DNA of 19,930 nucleotides. It comes from Eubacterium sp. (GTDB lineage: Bacteria; Bacillota; Clostridia; Lachnospirales; Lachnospiraceae). How positions within the stretch are numbered: the stretch's first letter is position 1; the number at the start of each line of letters is the position of its first letter. Below, one piece after another: positions 1 to 6,918 of this stretch. The notes beneath the pieces are model-generated. The model had not been told where the DNA came from. It saw only the letters and a list, made by a program, of their open reading frames with translations, and ran no database searches. The stretch spans positions 93,491 through 113,420 of the forward strand of contig DNFT01000112.1 of the NCBI GenBank assembly GCA_003486385.1, in the 5' to 3' direction. Both the position numbers and the translations under genes were made by a program.

Positions 1-8
1 AAACATAA

Positions 9-46
9 TACGTTATACACAGCTAAGTATATATAGCATGTTTTGA
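9..46 (+). repeat. Dispersed bipartite repeat, copy 1
   Basis: TACGTTATACAC (9-20), exactly 20 bases, then TTTTGA (41-46). The same two blocks with the same 20-base gap occur at 4941-4978 (+) and 19893-19930 (-). With copy 2 the identity extends four bases to the left (ATAA). The copy lies upstream of the topoisomerase gene and its right block overlaps a possible -35 box. Function not recognised. Confidence 0.7.
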
Positions 47-71
47 CCACATGAAGCAGATAAATTAGAAT
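43..71 (+). promoter_or_regulatory. Possible promoter of the topoisomerase A gene
   Basis: TTGACC (43-48), 17 bases, TAGAAT (66-71). The predicted RNA start would fall near base 78, at the ribosome site GAGG (79-82), which would give a very short leader. An upstream gene (for example parE) outside the window could instead provide the transcript. Confidence 0.35.
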
Positions 72-89
72 GTAAAGTGAGGATATAAG

Positions 90-2333
90 ATGGCAGAGCA
101 GATTATGCAGACAGAGTATTCTGAGCTGATGCAGAAATCATACATAGATTATTCGATGAGCGTAATTACGGCGCGTGCCGTGCCGGATGTACGCGATGGG
201 CTTAAGCCTGTGCAGAGACGTGTGCTCTATGCGATGGAACAGCTTGGACTTAACTATGACAAGCCGCATCGTAAATCGGCGCGTATCGTTGGAGATACGA
301 TGGGTAAATATCATCCGCACGGTGACAGCTCAATATATGACACGCTTGTTGTGTTGGAGCAGGACTTTAAGAAGGGAATGGCATTAGTCGACGGACATGG
401 TAATTTCGGCTCTATTGAAGGGGATGGCGCTGCGGCTATGCGATATACGGAGGCTAAGCTCAAGAAATTCACACAGGATGTATACCTTGCCGATCTTGAT
501 AAGAATGTGGTGGATTTCATGCCGAACTTTGACGAGACGGAGAAAGAGCCTGTGGTTCTTCCGGTAAGGGTTCCGAATCTTCTGGTCAATGGTTCTGAGG
601 GTATTGCAGTCGGTATGACAACAAATATACCTACCCATAATCTTGGCGAGGTTATAGATGCTGTGAAGGCATGTATGGATAATCCTGATATAACAACACA
701 GGAGCTTATGCAGTATATTATAGGACCGGATTTTCCTACGGGAGGACTTGTTGTAAATAAGAGTGAGCTTCCTGATATTTATGAGAGTGGTACGGGAAGA
801 ATCAAGCTCCGCGGCAAGGTTGAGTTCGAGCAGGCAGCTAAGAAGGGCGATAAGGATAGGCTTGTCATAACTGAGATTCCGTATACCATGATAGGTGCAG
901 GCATATGTAAGTTCATATCAGATGTTGTGGACCTTATTGAGACTAAAAAGACACAGGACATAACGGATATATCCAATGAGTCCTCCAAGGAGGGAATACG
1001 CATTGTCTTAGAGCTTAAGAAGAATGTGGACGTAGATAAGCTTATCAATATGCTGTATAAGAAGACGAAGCTTGAGGATACATTCGGTGTTAACATGCTT
1101 GCGATTGTCGATGGAAGACCGGAGACACTCGGACTTAAGCAGATAATTACACATCATATTGACTTCCAGTTCGAGCTGGCCACAAGAAAATATACCACGC
1201 TTCTGAATAAGGAACTTGAAAATAAGGAGATTAAGGAAGGACTCATACGCGCCTGCAATATAATTGACCTGATTATCGAGATACTGAGGGGCAGCAAGAA
1301 CCTTAAGATGGCAAAGGACTGTCTGATTACCGGAAATACGGAGGGTATTAGCTTTAAGACTGAGAAATCACGCAAGGATGCTTCCAAGCTCCATTTTACC
1401 GAGAAACAGGCAGGCGCTATATTGGAGCTTCGTCTTTATAAGCTTATCGGTCTTGAGATTCTTGCACTTGAGAAGGAGTATGAGGAGACACTTGCCAGGA
1501 TTGCTGAATACGAGGATATACTGAACAGCAGAAGAACTATGGTGAAGGTTATCAAGAAGGATTTAGACAATATCAAGAAAGAGTATGCGCTCCCTAGAAG
1601 GACAATCATAGAGGATGGAAAGGCAGCAGTGTTCGAGGAGCAGAAGCTTGTTGAGCAGGAGGTTGTATTCCTCATGGATCGTTTCGGGTATGCTAAGACC
1701 ATAGACACGGCAGCCTATGATAGAAACAGGGAGGCAGTTCATGCGGAGAACAAGTATGTGTTTAACTGTATGAACACCGACAGGATATGTATTTTTACCG
1801 ACAATGGAAATCTCCATCAGATAAAGGTGAGGGATATACCGTTTGTGAAGTTCCGCGACAAGGGAACTCCTATTGACAATCTTGGCAACTACAGCAGTGC
1901 GGGTGAGGAGATTATATTCTTATGCTGTAACAGTCTGCTTGCAGGCAGGAAGCTGTTGTTTACAACCAAGAAGGCTATGATGAAGCTTGTTGATGGTTCG
2001 GAATTTGATGTATCTAAGAGGACAGTTGCCGCCACTAAGCTTATGGAGGGCGACCTTGTGACGAGCATTGAGGTTGTCAGCACAGTGAATACACAGAGTG
2101 TTGTGCTTCAGACGGAGAACGGCTATTTTCTTAAGTTTATGCTTGAAGAGATACCAGAGAAGAAGAAGAGCGCAGTCGGTGTACGTGGTATGAAGGTTGA
2201 CGATAGTGATAATGTTGACGAAGTGTACATTATACCAGAGGAGGCTGATGTATCTATTCAGTACAGGGATAAGGATATCTCGTTGAAAAAACTGAGACTT
2301 TCTAAAAGGGATTCCAAGGGACAGAAAAAGTAA
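90..2333 (+). CDS. parC: Type IIA DNA topoisomerase subunit A (ParC / topoisomerase IV-like)
   Basis: DNA breakage-reunion subunit of a type II topoisomerase, which works as A2B2 with an ATPase subunit (ParE/GyrB type) to relax or decatenate DNA in the nucleoid. The N-terminal winged-helix domain holds the quinolone-pocket segment HPHGDSSIYDTL (75-86; Ser80 and Asp84 sit at the usual resistance positions and look wild type) and the catalytic tyrosine Tyr119 in AAAMRYTEAKL. A tower and coiled coil follows (about 445-505, after LELRLYKLIGLE), then a C-terminal beta-propeller region from about 520. At 747 residues it is shorter than typical GyrA, and I see no GyrA box (QRRGGKG), which favours ParC over gyrase. 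Start supported by GAGG 7 bases upstream. No parE is visible, as the window begins 89 bases upstream. Naming parC rather than a second gyrA-like paralogue is an inference. Confidence 0.85.
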   Translation: MAEQIMQTEYSELMQKSYIDYSMSVITARAVPDVRDGLKPVQRRVLYAMEQLGLNYDKPHRKSARIVGDTMGKYHPHGDSSIYDTLVVLEQDFKKGMALVDGHGNFGSIEGDGAAAMRYTEAKLKKFTQDVYLADLDKNVVDFMPNFDETEKEPVVLPVRVPNLLVNGSEGIAVGMTTNIPTHNLGEVIDAVKACMDNPDITTQELMQYIIGPDFPTGGLVVNKSELPDIYESGTGRIKLRGKVEFEQAAKKGDKDRLVITEIPYTMIGAGICKFISDVVDLIETKKTQDITDISNESSKEGIRIVLELKKNVDVDKLINMLYKKTKLEDTFGVNMLAIVDGRPETLGLKQIITHHIDFQFELATRKYTTLLNKELENKEIKEGLIRACNIIDLIIEILRGSKNLKMAKDCLITGNTEGISFKTEKSRKDASKLHFTEKQAGAILELRLYKLIGLEILALEKEYEETLARIAEYEDILNSRRTMVKVIKKDLDNIKKEYALPRRTIIEDGKAAVFEEQKLVEQEVVFLMDRFGYAKTIDTAAYDRNREAVHAENKYVFNCMNTDRICIFTDNGNLHQIKVRDIPFVKFRDKGTPIDNLGNYSSAGEEIIFLCCNSLLAGRKLLFTTKKAMMKLVDGSEFDVSKRTVAATKLMEGDLVTSIEVVSTVNTQSVVLQTENGYFLKFMLEEIPEKKKSAVGVRGMKVDDSDNVDEVYIIPEEADVSIQYRDKDISLKKLRLSKRDSKGQKK

Positions 2334-2379
2334 TTCTGCATATATAGAAAATGCGGCATACAATAATGTCAAAATATAC

Positions 2380-2424
2380 AAAAAAGCTGAGACAGCTTAT
2401 ATAAGGACTGTCTCAGCTTTTTTA
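2380..2424. terminator. Bidirectional terminator between convergent genes
   Basis: Stem AAAAAGCTGAGACAG (2381-2395) with its complement ending in a T run (2408-2423) and a 12-base loop. A-rich on one side and T-rich on the other, it can end both the topoisomerase (+) and lactonase (-) transcripts. Confidence 0.88.
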
Positions 2425-2477
2425 TTCCATGATTTTTTTACATTTTATAAAATACGGAGTGTCTGATTAATTCAATA

Positions 2478-3524
2478 TTATGCAAGCTTATGTATTGTGA
2501 TACAGTTAGGTGTATCAATCTTTATCGGATTGCCGTTCATTACCAGAAGCCCCTTTTCATAGTTGATAGTAAAGAATGTCAATGAACCGGATTCATGGTT
2601 AACCGATACAAGGTGTTTCTCATCGGGGAACAGGTTGATATCCTTAGGATAGTCGCCGCTTATAGGAAGACTGTTCTTAAGGGTTAAAAGACCTGATTCC
2701 TTGTCTGTTGAATAGATTGTAACGCTATTGTCGCCGGCATTGGAGCATAATACATAATCGCCGTTTTTGGATACCTGAATTGCAGCAGCAGCGGTATTCT
2801 CCTTATGTCCCTTACGGACAGTGAAGATATTCTGCACGAACTCAAAACGTGTCCTGGCATCCGGGGTATACCTGTATACGTCAATGTAATTCTTCAATTC
2901 GCATACGATATAGGCGAATTTTCCATCCGGGCTGAAGGTAATCTCACGCGGAGCGGACTCGAGCTGGCAGCGTATGATGTCGGACAGCTTGAGCCTGCCT
3001 GTAGCCTTATTGAAATCATAGAGCTTGACCTGATCCATACCTATATCGCATACACATAATAAGTCCTCATCAGGTGTGAGAACGGAGCAGTTGATGTGAG
3101 GACGGAAATTTCTCTCCGCGATACTTCCCATTCCCCTGTGGTATATCTCATCTGTTATAGTGCCGACGGTTCCGTCCTCGTTTACGTGAAGGACTGTAAG
3201 CTTGCCGTCATGGTAACCGGATACGAATATATAGTCATCTGCCTTTGTCATTGAAAGATGGCAGCCTCTCATGCCCTTTATTGATGAGGTGGTCATGTAC
3301 TCAAGTCCTCCGTCCGGAAGAATCTTGAAGGAGGCAATACCCTCATCCACTATAGAATAAAGATATCTTCCACTGTGGGATACAATCAGATACGATGAAT
3401 TGTTGACTATCACCTCTTCACGGTAAGCCATTCGTCCGGCTTCGTTGTCAACATCTAAGATGGTTATTCCTTTACTTGAATCATGTGTATATGATCCGAC
3501 ATATGCAACATATTTTTCTGACAT
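2478..3524 (-). CDS. Lactonase family protein, 7-bladed beta-propeller (6-phosphogluconolactonase-like)
   Basis: Member of the lactonase beta-propeller family (Pfam Lactonase, the YbhE/YkgB type), whose characterised members hydrolyse 6-phosphogluconolactone in the pentose phosphate pathway. The 348 residues fit the family length. Repeated blade motifs are visible: opening YVAYVGSYTHDSSKGI, RNFRPHINCSVLTPDEDLLCVCDIG mid-protein, APREITFSPDGKFAYIVCE, and DYPKDINLFPDEKHLVSVNHE near the end. There is no signal peptide, so it is probably cytoplasmic. The start ATG has GAGG about 7 bases upstream. It is separated by a terminator from the B12 genes upstream on the same strand, so it is probably an independent unit. 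A TATACT box lies in its 5' region without a convincing -35. Substrate is inferred from the family only; many members have no tested substrate. Confidence 0.85.
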   Translation of the reverse strand: MSEKYVAYVGSYTHDSSKGITILDVDNEAGRMAYREEVIVNNSSYLIVSHSGRYLYSIVDEGIASFKILPDGGLEYMTTSSIKGMRGCHLSMTKADDYIFVSGYHDGKLTVLHVNEDGTVGTITDEIYHRGMGSIAERNFRPHINCSVLTPDEDLLCVCDIGMDQVKLYDFNKATGRLKLSDIIRCQLESAPREITFSPDGKFAYIVCELKNYIDVYRYTPDARTRFEFVQNIFTVRKGHKENTAAAAIQVSKNGDYVLCSNAGDNSVTIYSTDKESGLLTLKNSLPISGDYPKDINLFPDEKHLVSVNHESGSLTFFTINYEKGLLVMNGNPIKIDTPNCITIHKLA

Positions 3525-3582
3525 AGTAACCTCGATTCTGCTGCGAACAAAAGCAGCAACGTTATTAGTATAGAATCATCCT

Positions 3583-3619
3583 GTAAAACAAAAGGGGCTG
3601 CCGGATAAGGCAACCCCGG
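3583..3619 (-). terminator. Terminator of the DUF4430 / ECF S-component operon
   Basis: Read on the minus strand: GGGGTTGCC, loop TTATCC, GGCAGCCCC, then TTTTGTTTT. Arms are at 3609-3617 and 3594-3602 with the T tract at 3583-3593. It lies 30 bases after the S-component stop and isolates the lactonase gene. Confidence 0.85.
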
Positions 3620-3647
3620 ATTTATATTTATTTTACGTCAATAAGTG

Positions 3648-4148
3648 TTATTTTACAAGCATTTTCCTTGCTTTTGAGAGCAAAATTGTAAGAGGCTTAT
3701 ACAGAAACAATGCTGTAAAAAAATTGCCTATACAATGCGTAATGTCAAAAGGAATTCCGCTAATAAAATAAGCAAAGCCTGAACCGATACCGAACATCAC
3801 ACCCTGCGTGATGGAGCACAGTGCACCGAAGCTAAGCCCATAAGCGCCGTTGATTATAGCCCATGTAATTGAGGAATCGTTGCGGCGGCACAGCATCGTT
3901 ATGCCCCACAGAACAGCCCATATATAAAGATACATTATCCACCAGCTTCCAAAGCCCCAGAAGATTCCTTCCAGAAGAACAAATACATATATCGGGAAGA
4001 GAGCCTTTTTTCCAAAGACCTTGGTATAAACAATGAAAAGTATGGACACAACCTCTACATTGGGAAGGAAGCTCAAAGCCACCTGACATACACAGGCGAT
4101 AGCTCCAAGCATTCCAAGTATTACTATTTCAAAGGTTGTATATTTCAT
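3648..4148 (-). CDS. ECF transporter S component, probably for cobalamin or a cobamide precursor
   Basis: Membrane substrate-binding subunit of an energy-coupling-factor vitamin importer. The 166 residues contain about six hydrophobic segments (roughly 8-28, 33-46, 49-67, 68-86, 96-122, 134-158), the usual size and fold class for S components. The opening (Met-Lys-polar, then a Leu/Ala-rich helix) is typical of the family. No EcfA, EcfA' or EcfT gene is adjacent, so it must use a shared module encoded elsewhere (group II ECF behaviour). It follows the DUF4430 gene by 16 bases, and both lie behind a cobalamin riboswitch; this context, not a residue motif, is why B12 is proposed. No Shine-Dalgarno is visible before the ATG and an in-frame TAA lies two codons upstream, so translation may be coupled to the preceding gene. 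Another corrin-related substrate is possible. Confidence 0.75.
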   Translation of the reverse strand: MKYTTFEIVILGMLGAIACVCQVALSFLPNVEVVSILFIVYTKVFGKKALFPIYVFVLLEGIFWGFGSWWIMYLYIWAVLWGITMLCRRNDSSITWAIINGAYGLSFGALCSITQGVMFGIGSGFAYFISGIPFDITHCIGNFFTALFLYKPLTILLSKARKMLVK

Positions 4149-4164
4149 GACAATTTACGATATT

Positions 4165-4566
4165 TTAATATGACTCAATTACGAACTTAAAGGAGTCACC
4201 ATCGTTGACCGGTGTTGTATCAACGCCTGTCTGGGAATAATCGTCACCGATATAGAGTGCCCAGTACTGATTTGCGGAATCATCTGCGGTCACACCGGCA
4301 ACAGTCTTGACGTATAAGCCCCAATCGGATTCGTCTCCTGCGATGAGGTTCTCCTGCTCAAGAGCACCGCGAAGAAAGTCCTCATTGGTCTTGATAGTGA
4401 ATTCCTTGGTGCTTTCGTCTGCGAATACTACAGTTAATGTGATGGTTTTGCTGCCACCTGCATCCTTTGGCTGAGGTCTGAAGTTGATGTAGAGCAGTGC
4501 CAGAACTACAACAGCTACAACTAAGCCAAGAACACCGAATAAAATCTTTTTGTTCTTTTTGCTCAT
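4165..4566 (-). CDS. Membrane-anchored DUF4430 (transcobalamin-like) protein
   Basis: The 133 residues comprise a positively charged N-terminus (MSKKNKK), one hydrophobic segment (8-28) acting as a signal anchor, a short linker, and a DUF4430 domain (about 40-133). DUF4430 is related to the C-terminal domain of transcobalamin and intrinsic factor. Family-like features are FLRGALEQENL (64-74), YWALYIGDDYSQTGVDTT (101-118) and NDGDSFKFVIE (121-131). There is no lipobox cysteine, so the protein should stay attached by its N-terminal helix with the domain outside. The ATG at 4564-4566 is chosen because AAGGAG precedes it by 8 bases; a start 20 codons upstream has no such support. It is the first gene after a cobalamin riboswitch and is followed by an ECF S component. 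I infer that it catches corrinoid at the cell surface and hands it to the transporter. Confidence 0.8.
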   Translation of the reverse strand: MSKKNKKILFGVLGLVVAVVVLALLYINFRPQPKDAGGSKTITLTVVFADESTKEFTIKTNEDFLRGALEQENLIAGDESDWGLYVKTVAGVTADDSANQYWALYIGDDYSQTGVDTTPVNDGDSFKFVIESY

Positions 4567-4644
4567 TTGTTTTCTCCTTAAATAATAGATTGTATTTTTG
4601 CGTGATGAAATAATGTCCGGATCCACGCAGACATATATTTATTT

Positions 4645-4828
4645 ACATAGGGTAGGTCTTCTGACTCAGGACATGGCACCCATCCACGTCTTCCCGGGAA
4701 AATAACCCAGTGACTTTTACACGGCACAAGCGTTGGACGGACTATTCCTATACAGCGACAGGTTCGTTCAGGCCTTCCACCTGCTTCCCTCTTAGCAGAC
4801 ATTAAGAATAATGCCTGAACCGCTATGA
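4645..4828 (-). ncRNA. Cobalamin riboswitch
   Basis: Read on the minus strand, the conserved blocks appear in order: GGTTCAGGC near the 5' end, AAGAGGGAAGCAGGTGGAA (4775-4793), the B12 box AGTCACTG (4708-4715, one base from the usual AGCCACTG), CCCGGGAAGACG, GGGTGCC, and the 3' signature GAGTCAGAAGACCTACC (4651-4667). CATAG and CTATG (4823-4827 and 4646-4650) can form the closing P1 stem. It precedes the DUF4430 gene by about 79 bases. I see no T-run terminator between the aptamer and the ATG, so control may act on translation, but the expression platform is not resolved. Confidence 0.93.
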
Positions 4829-4834
4829 TATCAC

Positions 4835-4855
4835 AGTTCCTGTATTGCAGGAACT
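4835..4855 (-). other. Perfect 8-bp hairpin at the 5' end of the riboswitch transcript
   Basis: AGTTCCTG, a 5-base loop, CAGGAACT. It lies between the predicted promoter and the aptamer, so it would be at the very 5' end of the RNA. Possible roles are mRNA stabilisation or an extra helix stacked on P1. Confidence 0.5.
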
Positions 4856-4860
4856 AAAAC

Positions 4861-4889
4861 AGTTTATAACAGCGTGAATGAAAAGTCAA
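4861..4889 (-). promoter_or_regulatory. Promoter of the B12-regulated operon
   Basis: On the minus strand: TTGACT (4884-4889), 17 bases, TAAACT (4861-4866). An overlapping TATAAA at 4863-4868 gives a 15-base spacer. The predicted RNA start falls just before the 5' hairpin and the riboswitch. Confidence 0.6.
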
Positions 4890-4940
4890 CGCATTACATT
4901 TATTTTTGAAGTTAATTTATTCTGATATGCATAGATATAA

Positions 4941-4978
4941 TACGTTATACACTCATAGCTAAAATGGGGATGTTTTGA
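4941..4978 (+). repeat. Dispersed bipartite repeat, copy 2
   Basis: TACGTTATACAC (4941-4952), 20 bases, TTTTGA (4973-4978), the same architecture as copies 1 and 3. The gap also shares AGCTAA with copy 1, though at a different offset. It lies in the divergent intergenic region between the B12 operon (-) and the DUF1624 gene (+). Confidence 0.7.
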
Positions 4979-4979
4979 T

Positions 4980-5262
4980 ATCCGAATCATTTTATATTGT
5001 CCGGAAAAATGTGGGTGGAAAATGCCGGCATGGACAGCCTGTTAAAATGGGGCTTTTAATTTGGATCTGTGTAATTAGTCACTGTTCTGTGAAGTTTCCC
5101 GGAATATTATGTTGCTAAAGATGATACATTGTGATAACATGTTAAATATAGATGTCCTATATTCCGGCATGACTTGCAGACAGATGGGTGTGGAGATACG
5201 GAAGGCTTTTGTCCGGGAGGATATGAAATAACAGTCCATTTTAAAGAAAAATGAGGATTGGG
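4980..5262. other. Rest of the intergenic region before the DUF1624 gene
   Basis: I find no convincing gene here. A weak promoter-like pair, TTGCTA (5112-5117), 17 bases, TAACAT (5135-5140), could serve the DUF1624 gene. A short open frame ends at 5231 but has no ribosome site. Confidence 0.4.
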
Positions 5263-6066
5263 ATGAACCGCTTGACAGGAAAAGATAAAAATAACAGAAT
5301 ACATCTTCTTGATATAATAAGGGGAATACTGATAATATATGTTGTCTATTACCATTTCATGTATGATTTGAATGATATTTTAGGACATGAGATACCATAT
5401 CTGTATTCAGACTGGTTTTCTACCGTACGCGACTGCATGTCCGGTTCACTTATATTCATATCGGGCATATCATGTAATTTTTCGCGCAGCAATCTGAAAA
5501 GGGGCGTAAAGACGGTTGCTATAGCTTTGCTGTTGTCTGTTGTAACGATAGCTGTGATGCCATCGCAGACGATTATTTTCGGTATCCTTCATCTTCTTGG
5601 AACGATGATGGTTATATATGGACTATGCGGATATATATCAGGGAAAAAGGCTGTGAAAAGGGAAGCATTTGACAAAGAAAAAGTGTATGGACGTCTTATA
5701 TGGATGTTAGTATTTTTGTTTATGTTTGTTGTATGCAGGGATATATATGATGGTTATATACAGCTTATGTACCGGCGCATTCCTATGCCGGGCTTCCTCT
5801 ATGGAGGAAAAAATATATTTCTGTACATAATGGGATTTTCGCAGAAGCTGTTTTCCGCCGACTATTATCCGGTTATTCCGTGGGGCTTTTTGTTCCTGTC
5901 GGGTGCCATGGGTGGTTATGTTTTAAAAAGTAAAAAGCTTCCGGGATTTTTATACAATAATTTTTGCAGACCGCTTGCTTTTATCGGAAGACATACCATG
6001 ATAATATATCTTGCGCACCAGCCTGTTTTGTTCGGAGTATTCATGCTTATTGATAAATTGTTTTGA
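5263..6066 (+). CDS. DUF1624 / heparan-alpha-glucosaminide N-acetyltransferase-like membrane protein
   Basis: Integral membrane protein of 267 residues with multiple hydrophobic helices. The first carries the family signature RIHLLDIIRGILIIYVVYYH (12-31) followed by FMYDLND; His31 matches the conserved histidine region of the HGSNAT catalytic family (DUF1624). The C-terminus ends in the usual FIGRHTMIIYLAHQP (240-254). Characterised relatives move acetyl groups from cytosolic acetyl-CoA to a sugar across the membrane; the acceptor here is unknown. The ATG at 5263 is chosen because GAGG lies 6 bases upstream, whereas an in-frame ATG at 5251 has only a weak A-rich leader. It stands alone, 179 bases ahead of the DUF1540 gene. 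It could be a generic acyltransferase-3-type protein, but the N-terminal motif fits DUF1624 better. Confidence 0.8.
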   Translation: MNRLTGKDKNNRIHLLDIIRGILIIYVVYYHFMYDLNDILGHEIPYLYSDWFSTVRDCMSGSLIFISGISCNFSRSNLKRGVKTVAIALLLSVVTIAVMPSQTIIFGILHLLGTMMVIYGLCGYISGKKAVKREAFDKEKVYGRLIWMLVFLFMFVVCRDIYDGYIQLMYRRIPMPGFLYGGKNIFLYIMGFSQKLFSADYYPVIPWGFLFLSGAMGGYVLKSKKLPGFLYNNFCRPLAFIGRHTMIIYLAHQPVLFGVFMLIDKLF

Positions 6067-6245
6067 AATAACGATTATTCATGGACTCAATGTTTGATAA
6101 ACCATGTATCCGCTTAATTATATGAAATCGGACATCGCTGCATATATCTAAGCAAATTATCACTGTTCAGGAATAAAAAACGAATTCTGTTCCATACTAA
6201 TCATGCAATGATTTTTCGTTGTATATTATTATTGGAGGTGTGGAC

Positions 6246-6563
6246 ATGAATGATTTAGCTTGCGGTGTAAAGAGTTGTGCATACAATGACTGTAATTGTT
6301 GTAAGAGAGACGGAATCAAGGTGGAAGGAACAATGGCTGAGAGTTCATCAGCTACCTGTTGTGCCTCATTCTGCGAATGCGGAAGCCCAAGAGTGACATC
6401 TGCATGCGAATGTGAGCCTAAGAGGGTGACAAATATCATCTGCGATGCGGTTAAGTGCCGTTACAATGATGATAAGAACTGTACAGCAAAGCATGTCGAT
6501 GTGACCGGGACACATGCTATGATATCTTCTGAGACGGAATGTGCTACATTTGTGAGCAGATAA
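6246..6563 (+). CDS. DUF1540 domain protein, two cysteine-rich repeats
   Basis: A 105-residue protein with 15 cysteines in two related halves: LACGVKSCAYNDCNCC (4-19) and IICDAVKCRYNDDKNC (aligned C-x4-C-x-YN-x3-C), each followed by a Val-x-Gly-Thr segment and a distal cysteine before FC or TF. This is the DUF1540 pattern, common in spore-forming Firmicutes; its function is not established, and a metal-binding or structural role is a guess from the cysteines. The first half has a longer cysteine set (CC...CC..FCEC) than the second. The start is set by a strong GGAGGTG 5 bases before the ATG at 6246. No signal peptide. It is followed by its own terminator. Confidence 0.85.
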   Translation: MNDLACGVKSCAYNDCNCCKRDGIKVEGTMAESSSATCCASFCECGSPRVTSACECEPKRVTNIICDAVKCRYNDDKNCTAKHVDVTGTHAMISSETECATFVSR

Positions 6564-6599
6564 CGGTTACTGATCTGAATATTTATTGATAACCACGAG

Positions 6600-6641
6600 A
6601 CGGAGCCTGCTGTAGCTAAAAAGAAAGCAGGCTTCGTTTTT
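6600..6641 (+). terminator. Terminator of the DUF1540 gene
   Basis: ACGGAGCCTGCT (6600-6611) pairs over 12 positions (one G-T) with AGCAGGCTTCGT (6626-6637), followed by TTTTT. Confidence 0.85.
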
Positions 6642-6670
6642 CTGCCATATCATAGCATGACTAAACACCG

Positions 6671-6850
6671 GCATGTCAGGACATGAAGTGGCATGAGTCA
6701 GGGCACTGTTGCATACGTTAGTATGTCCTGATATGCGCCGGTATGTCATGATATGCGTCAGTATGTCCTGATATACGCCAGTATGTCATGATATGCGCCG
6801 GTATGTATTTATATAAGCCTGCATAGCTTGACATGCCGGCGCATGGTGGG
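6671..6850. repeat. 10-bp periodic array with a core of 20-bp tandem units
   Basis: Cut into exact 10-base blocks from 6671, 17 of 18 blocks begin with purine-pyrimidine-A-T-purine (GCATG, ACATG, GTATG, ATATG and variants); only 6701-6710 does not. The core is four near-identical 20-base units at 6721-6800 (GTATGTCCTGATATGCGCCG and variants), with decayed units on both sides. It fills the gap between the DUF1540 terminator and the helicase gene. Short open frames across it on the minus strand reflect the repeat and have no ribosome sites. The period matches the helical turn of DNA. Confidence 0.85.
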
Positions 6851-6918
6851 TAGAATGTTTTAAGATACACATATATACGGATACTATACAGCAATTCCAA
6901 GGAGAAATGAGGGGTAAA

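Noticed and set aside
90..2333. Calling the first gene gyrA
   Set aside because: Too short for GyrA, no GyrA-box motif seen, and no gyrB or origin-region genes beside it; a ParC-type call fits better.
4941..5090. Miniature transposon with repeat copy 2 as one end
   Set aside because: I could not find an inverted partner copy within a few hundred bases or flanking target duplications.
5109..5231. Plus-strand frame of up to 40 codons ending in a Glu-Asp-Met-Lys tail
   Set aside because: No Shine-Dalgarno before any of its ATG codons and no recognised similarity; left as intergenic.
6671..6850. CRISPR-like array
   Set aside because: The repeats are contiguous 10/20-base units with no unique spacers, and no cas gene is nearby.
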